64,000 nt of DNA, taken from the NCBI RefSeq assembly GCF_000712075.1, contig NZ_JONW01000005.1, forward strand, positions 935,001-999,000, in the 5' to 3' direction. Of this stretch, positions 60,561-64,000 are shown one piece after another. The DNA comes from Caulobacter sp. UNC358MFTsu5.1 (GTDB taxonomy: Bacteria; Pseudomonadota; Alphaproteobacteria; Caulobacterales; Caulobacteraceae). The notes below the pieces were generated by a model. That model ran no database searches, had not been told where the DNA came from, and worked only from the letters and a program-made list of their open reading frames with translations. How positions within the stretch are numbered: the first letter of the stretch is position 1; each line of letters starts with the position of its first letter. Both the position numbers and the translations under genes were made by a program.

Positions 60561-60974
60561 ATGAACACCAAGACCATGATCCGGGCCGGCCTGCTGACGA
60601 CGGTCCTGCTGGCGGCCGCCGCCCCGGCCCTCGCCGCCGCCGAACCGGCCGCCAAGGCCCCCGCCGCCAAGCGCAGCTGCTTCTACATGTCCGAGTGGGA
60701 CAACTGGTCCGCTCCGGACCGCGACACCCTCTACCTGAAGGTCCGCAACCGCGACGTCTACCAGGTGGACCTGTCGCACGGCACCAGCATGCTGACCTCG
60801 CCGGGCGTGCACCTGGTGTCGATCCAGCGCGGCGTCGACTCGGTCTGCAGCCCGCTGGACCTGGACCTGCGGGTCTCGGACGGCTGGGGCATGGCCATGC
60901 CGATCATGGCCAAGAGCATCACCAAGCTCACGCCCGAACAGATCGCCGCGATCCCGAAGAAGGACCGGCCGTAA
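60561..60974 (+). CDS. Secreted DUF6491-family protein
   Basis: A 137-residue protein with a signal peptide (MNTKTMIRAGLLTTVLLAAAAPALA) and a mature domain resembling DUF6491: RSCFYMSEWDNWSAPDRDTLYLKVRNRDVYQVDL, two cysteines that may pair, and a C-terminal TKLTPEQIAAIPKKDRP. GGGAGA precedes the ATG at 60561 by 6 bases. It lies 80 bp after the symporter and before palindromic element copy 3. Function unknown; probably periplasmic. Confidence 0.82.
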   Translation: MNTKTMIRAGLLTTVLLAAAAPALAAAEPAAKAPAAKRSCFYMSEWDNWSAPDRDTLYLKVRNRDVYQVDLSHGTSMLTSPGVHLVSIQRGVDSVCSPLDLDLRVSDGWGMAMPIMAKSITKLTPEQIAAIPKKDRP

Positions 60975-60987
60975 GGCGTTCGCGGAC

Positions 60988-61058
60988 GGGGACATGCACT
61001 TGTGCGTGTCCCCAGGCTTCGAGCGCTTGAGTGGGGACACGCACAAGTGCATGTCCCC
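60988..61058. repeat. Palindromic element, GGGGACA/TGTCCCC family, copy 3
   Basis: Perfect 26-bp inverted arms (60988-61013 and 61033-61058) separated by 19 bp. Each arm starts GGGGACATGCACTTGTGCGT or its complement and is itself nearly palindromic. The spacer includes AGGCTTCGAGCGCTTG. It lies between the convergent DUF6491 and ketopantoate-reductase-like genes. Confidence 0.92.
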
Positions 61059-61075
61059 GGCTCGGAAACACACCC

Positions 61076-61945
61076 CTACGACGCCGCCGCTTCCAGCAGC
61101 GCCACCACCATCGCATTGACCGGGGTGGCGATCCCGTGTCGCGCGCCCAGGCGCACGATCACCCCGTTGCGGGCGTCCAGCTCCATGGGACGTCCCGCCG
61201 CGCGGTCGGCGTGCAGCGAATTGACCCCGTCGGCCGGGCCGGCGCGATAGCCTTCGACCACCGTGTCGGGCAGGTCGTCGGGCAGGTCGGCGCCCTCGGC
61301 CCGGCCCACCGCCACGCATTCGCCCACCAGGGCCCGCATGATCCGGGCGATCGGCTCGCGCCGGGCCACGCCCGAGGGCTTGAGGGTCAGGGCGTTGACC
61401 GCCCCGGCGCAGTTGAGGGCCAGCTTTTTCCAGGCGGCGGTCTTGAAGTCCGGCGTCGTGGCCACCTGGATCGGCGTGTCGGCGAACAGCTCGACGAAAG
61501 CCTCGCCGTCGAATCCCTGCGGAACCAGGATCGAGCCGTCGCGGCGCTGGCGCACGCGGCCGGGGGCGCTGCGCTCGGCCGGGATGTCGACCACGGCCGG
61601 GGTGATCCGTTCGGCGGGCACGTACGGCGTGAAGCGCTCGACGTGCTCGACGCCGTTCTGCAGCACCGCCACGCGGGTCTCCGGCCCCACCAGCCGGGCC
61701 AGCCAGGCGCCCGTGGCCGCCGCGTCGTAGGTCTTGGTGGTGACGATGGCCCAGTCCACGGGCGAGGCCTGGTCCGGCGCGGTCAGCACGCGCGGCGTCG
61801 CCGTCAGCGTCCCGCCGGGCGTCTCCACCTCCAGCCGGTCGAAGGCCGTGCGGGCGCAGACCTCGACCGTCAGCTCCGGGTTCCGGGCCAGCCAGGCCGC
61901 CACCGTGGCGCCCACCGCGCCGGGACCGATCACCGCAATCCGCAT
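61076..61945 (-). CDS. 2-dehydropantoate 2-reductase-like protein
   Basis: A 289-residue ApbA/PanE-family reductase. NADPH-binding N-terminus MRIAVIGPGAVGATVAAWLA, the VTTKTYD segment, LQNGVEH, and the catalytic-domain lysine in KTAAWKKLALNCAGAVNALT with the distal AARNGVIVRLG-like substrate block. This fold makes pantoate for CoA, but many paralogues act on other keto acids, so panE is not assigned. It follows nrdB after the terminator at 61969. Confidence 0.87.
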   Translation of the reverse strand: MRIAVIGPGAVGATVAAWLARNPELTVEVCARTAFDRLEVETPGGTLTATPRVLTAPDQASPVDWAIVTTKTYDAAATGAWLARLVGPETRVAVLQNGVEHVERFTPYVPAERITPAVVDIPAERSAPGRVRQRRDGSILVPQGFDGEAFVELFADTPIQVATTPDFKTAAWKKLALNCAGAVNALTLKPSGVARREPIARIMRALVGECVAVGRAEGADLPDDLPDTVVEGYRAGPADGVNSLHADRAAGRPMELDARNGVIVRLGARHGIATPVNAMVVALLEAAAS

Positions 61946-61960
61946 ATCCGCACTCCAGAC

Positions 61961-61990
61961 AAAGAAACGCCGCCCTCTCTCGAGGGCGGC
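61961..61990 (-). terminator. Intrinsic terminator after nrdB
   Basis: On the minus strand GCCGCCCTC (61990-61982), loop GAGA, GAGGGCGGC (61977-61969) is followed by GTTTCTTTG. Nine-pair stem with a T-rich tail, 28 bp after the nrdB stop. It separates nrdB from the reductase-like gene. Confidence 0.85.
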
Positions 61991-62017
61991 GGCATGTTAT
62001 CCCCGTTGTCCCTGCTC

Positions 62018-63058
62018 TTATTCTGCCGGCAGGGTGTTCTCAGAGCGCTTTTGCAGCATGGTGTCGAAGCTCGACCACACGCCGTCGGCGCCGTGCCATT
62101 GGCCCTGGGTGGCGGCCTTGGAATATTCCGTGGCCCGGGCCTCGAAGAAGTTGGCGTGCTCCACGCCCGACAGCAGCGACTGCAGCCAGGGCAGCGGGTT
62201 TTCCTTGATGCCGTAGACTTCCGGCAGATGCAGCTGGCGCAGGCGCCAGTCGGCGATGAAGCGGATGTACTTCTTGATGTCGTCCGGGGTCATGCCCTGG
62301 ATCTCGCCGGCCTCGAAGGCCAGGTCGATGAACTTGTCCTCCATGGTGACAACGGTCTTGCAGCAGTCGACGATGTCGTCGGCCACGGTCTTGGTCACGG
62401 CGCCGGTCTCGGCGTTGAAGGCGTGGTACAGCTTGATGATGCCTTCGCAGTGCAGGCTCTCGTCGCGGATCGACCACGACACGACCTGGCCCATGCCCTT
62501 CATCTTGTTGAAGCGCGGGAAGTTCATCAGCATGGCGAAGCTGGCGAACAGCTGCAGGCCTTCCGAGAAGCCGCCGAACATCGCCAGGGTGCGGCAGATG
62601 TCGGCGTTGGAGTCGACGCCGAACTTCTGCATGTAGTCGTGCTTGTCGCGCATGGCCTCGTATTCCATGAACGCGCCGAACTCGCTTTCCGGCATGCCGA
62701 TGGTCTCGAGGAGCAGGGCGTAGGCCGCGATATGGATGGTCTCCATATTGGCGAACGACGACAGCATCATCTTCACTTCGGTGGGTTTGAAGACCCGGCC
62801 GTAGCGTTCCATGTAGTTGTCGGCCACCTCGATGTCGGCCTGGGTGAAGAAGCGGAAGATCTGCGTCAGCAGGTTCCGTTCCTTGTCGTTCAGCTTGACG
62901 GCCCAGTCCTTGAGATCCTCGCCCAGCGGGATCTCCTCGGGCATCCAGTGCACCTGCTGCTGCTTTTTCCAGAACTCGTGGGCCCACGGATAGCGGAAGG
63001 GCTTATACGCGGCGGACGGAGTCAGGAGGCCGGGGGTGGTGATCAGCTTGGCGGACAT
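62018..63058 (-). CDS. nrdB: Class I ribonucleotide reductase beta subunit NrdB
   Basis: Supplies the radical cofactor for conversion of ribonucleotides to deoxyribonucleotides. From the ATG at 63058 (MSAKLITTPG) it has 346 residues. Metal ligands are in TQADIEVADNY, FANMETIHIAAY, and SIRDESLHCEG; the radical tyrosine is expected in the IHIAAYALL segment. AGGAG precedes the start by 9 bases; the longer frame to 63136 is unlikely. A perfect 14-bp palindrome like an NrdR box lies 100 bp upstream. nrdA is not in the window. Confidence 0.96.
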   Translation of the reverse strand: MSAKLITTPGLLTPSAAYKPFRYPWAHEFWKKQQQVHWMPEEIPLGEDLKDWAVKLNDKERNLLTQIFRFFTQADIEVADNYMERYGRVFKPTEVKMMLSSFANMETIHIAAYALLLETIGMPESEFGAFMEYEAMRDKHDYMQKFGVDSNADICRTLAMFGGFSEGLQLFASFAMLMNFPRFNKMKGMGQVVSWSIRDESLHCEGIIKLYHAFNAETGAVTKTVADDIVDCCKTVVTMEDKFIDLAFEAGEIQGMTPDDIKKYIRFIADWRLRQLHLPEVYGIKENPLPWLQSLLSGVEHANFFEARATEYSKAATQGQWHGADGVWSSFDTMLQKRSENTLPAE

Positions 63059-63159
63059 CGAGGACGGCTCCTGGGCAGGCGGACGCGAATCGGACGGACG
63101 ATTAGACTCTCTTGGTAGCGCAGTCGTCGGGATCATCTAGTGGCCACGACGTCGCAGCA

Positions 63160-63173
63160 CACAACATGTTGTG
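63160..63173. promoter_or_regulatory. NrdR-box-like palindrome between nrdB and the GST gene
   Basis: CACAACATGTTGTG is a perfect 14-bp palindrome in the 135-bp divergent region, resembling the NrdR box pattern (ACACTATATATTGTG-like). It lies 102 bp from the nrdB start and 21 bp from the GST start. Only one copy is seen, whereas NrdR usually binds two. Confidence 0.5.
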
Positions 63174-63193
63174 GGCAGATTGGGTAACGAAAG

Positions 63194-63865
63194 ATGAATC
63201 AAGCTTACACCATCTATGGCGCGCTTGGCTCGGGCTCCGTGCCCGTCGAAGCGACTTTGACGCTTCTGAGGCAGCCCTACGCGGTCGTCGAGGCGCCCAC
63301 CTGGGAGGGCGCGGCCCAGCAGGCCAAGGTGGCGGAGGTCAATCCGCTGAAACAGATCCCGGCCCTGGTCACGCCCGACGGCGAGACGATCACTGAGAGC
63401 GCCGCCATCCTGATCTGGCTGGCCGACCGCCATCCGGAGGCGCGGCTGGCTCCCTCGCTCGATTCGCCCCTGCGCGGCCAGTTCCTGCGCTGGATGGTGT
63501 TCGTGCCGGCGGCGATCTACTCGCTGTTCTGGGTGCGGGACGACCCGTCGCGGCTGGCGGGGCCGGACGCCGAGCTCGGCGCGCGGATCAAGGCCGCGAC
63601 GGCCGACCGGATCGCCGAGTGCTGGGGGATGATGGAGAGCCAGCTCACGCCCGGGCGCTACCTGCTGGGGGACGAGCTGACGGTGCTGGACCTGTACGTC
63701 GCCGTGGTCAGCCGGTGGGGCGCGCGGCGCAAGCGGTTCTACGAGGTGGCGCCGCGGATGGCCGAGGTGGTGAAGCGGGTGGACGCCGATCCGAGGCTGA
63801 CGGCGTTCTGGGCGGCGCGGTTTCCGTTCGTGGACGGGTGGGAGAGCAACGGGGCGGCGGGGTGA
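63194..63865 (+). CDS. Glutathione S-transferase-family protein
   Basis: A 223-residue GST-like protein. Thioredoxin-like N-terminal domain with TIYGALGSGSVPVEATL, the cis-proline segment NPLKQIPALVTPDG and glutathione-binding ITESAAILIWLADRHPE, then an all-helical C-terminal domain (YLLGDELTVLDLYVAVVSRW). The serine-rich GSGS segment may hold the catalytic residue. Substrate unknown. Divergent from nrdB; a CCCTCCCC-type element begins 13 bp after its stop. Confidence 0.9.
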   Translation: MNQAYTIYGALGSGSVPVEATLTLLRQPYAVVEAPTWEGAAQQAKVAEVNPLKQIPALVTPDGETITESAAILIWLADRHPEARLAPSLDSPLRGQFLRWMVFVPAAIYSLFWVRDDPSRLAGPDAELGARIKAATADRIAECWGMMESQLTPGRYLLGDELTVLDLYVAVVSRWGARRKRFYEVAPRMAEVVKRVDADPRLTAFWAARFPFVDGWESNGAAG

Positions 63866-63878
63866 CAGCATAGGCCAG

Positions 63879-64000
63879 TCCCTCCCCCTTGCGGGGAGGG
63901 TGTCGGCGAAGCCGACGGGTGGGGGATCGGTGCAGGGTGCTGGACATAAGCTGACTTCAAGACTCAGCAGTCCCCCACCCGACCCTGGCTCCGCCAGGGC
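63879..64000. repeat. CCCTCCCC-type palindromic element, copy 4 (cut by window end)
   Basis: Begins TCCCTCCCCCTTGCGGGGAG at 63879 and continues to the right edge; the block GACCCTGGCTCCGCCAGGGC at 63981-64000 is identical to the right half of copy 2 (38531-38550), so the outer right arm should lie just beyond the window. Confidence 0.8.

Overview
The window is a GC-rich (roughly 70% by eye), gene-dense piece of an alphaproteobacterial chromosome, almost certainly Caulobacter. The strongest indicators are an adjacent LOV-domain histidine kinase and single-domain response regulator of the LovK/LovR type, a pilA/cpaA-H (Tad) pilus locus whose pilin closely resembles the Caulobacter PilA, a short SRP RNA next to dnaX, and sites matching the EcfG/SigT and CtrA consensus sequences. 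No tRNA, rRNA, CRISPR array, intact insertion sequence or prophage was seen.

Layout. 0-5 kb: high-affinity phosphate uptake and sensing on the minus strand (phoR, pstC, pstA, start of pstB), with a Pho-box-like repeat in the end of phoR. 5-11 kb: a large autotransporter, an OprO/OprP-like porin and an orphan sulfate-type binding protein. 11-13.5 kb: lovK, lovR, a SemiSWEET sugar transporter and a small cysteine-rich secreted protein. 13.6-20.7 kb: argB, a HAD phosphatase, dapD, an LRR-protein kinase, a cupin protein, dapE, an EamA protein, glutaminase and an unlisted 35-residue membrane peptide. 20.9-33.7 kb: housekeeping genes (truA, fmt, def, rmuC, recR, ybaB, dnaX, ffs, nudC, pheA, kdsB) separated by palindromic repeats. 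33.8-38.4 kb: cytochrome c, thioredoxin-like, NlpC/P60, M17 peptidase and TPR genes. 38.6-50.1 kb: the Tad pilus locus, cpaH to pilA on the minus strand with a second pilin gene, plus three divergent pilus genes. 50.1-53.7 kb: pabC, pabB and an MFS transporter. 53.8-55.2 kb: an accessory islet of three unknown genes with lower GC and inverted repeats. 55.2-64 kb: phosphatase, hydrolase, amn, a dicarboxylate symporter, a DUF6491 protein, a ketopantoate-reductase-like gene, nrdB and a GST.

How parts work together. PhoR and Pst sense and import phosphate; the porin and binding protein next door probably serve oxyanion entry. LovK and LovR link blue light to the general stress response, and a SigT-type promoter lies in front of lovK. 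dapD and dapE supply diaminopimelate for lysine and peptidoglycan. CpaA-H, the two pilins and the divergent TadE-like proteins build the polar pili, and CtrA-like boxes occur upstream of pilA and between cpaA and cpaB.

Intergenic space carries at least three palindromic repeat families: a fixed-length 127-bp element with 32-bp inverted ends (three copies in 3.8 kb), 66-78 bp elements bounded by GGGGACA/TGTCCCC whose stems change in a paired way, and longer elements beginning with CCCTCCCC-type arms. They, the islet at 53.8-55.2 kb and the tandem pilins are the least explained parts of the window.
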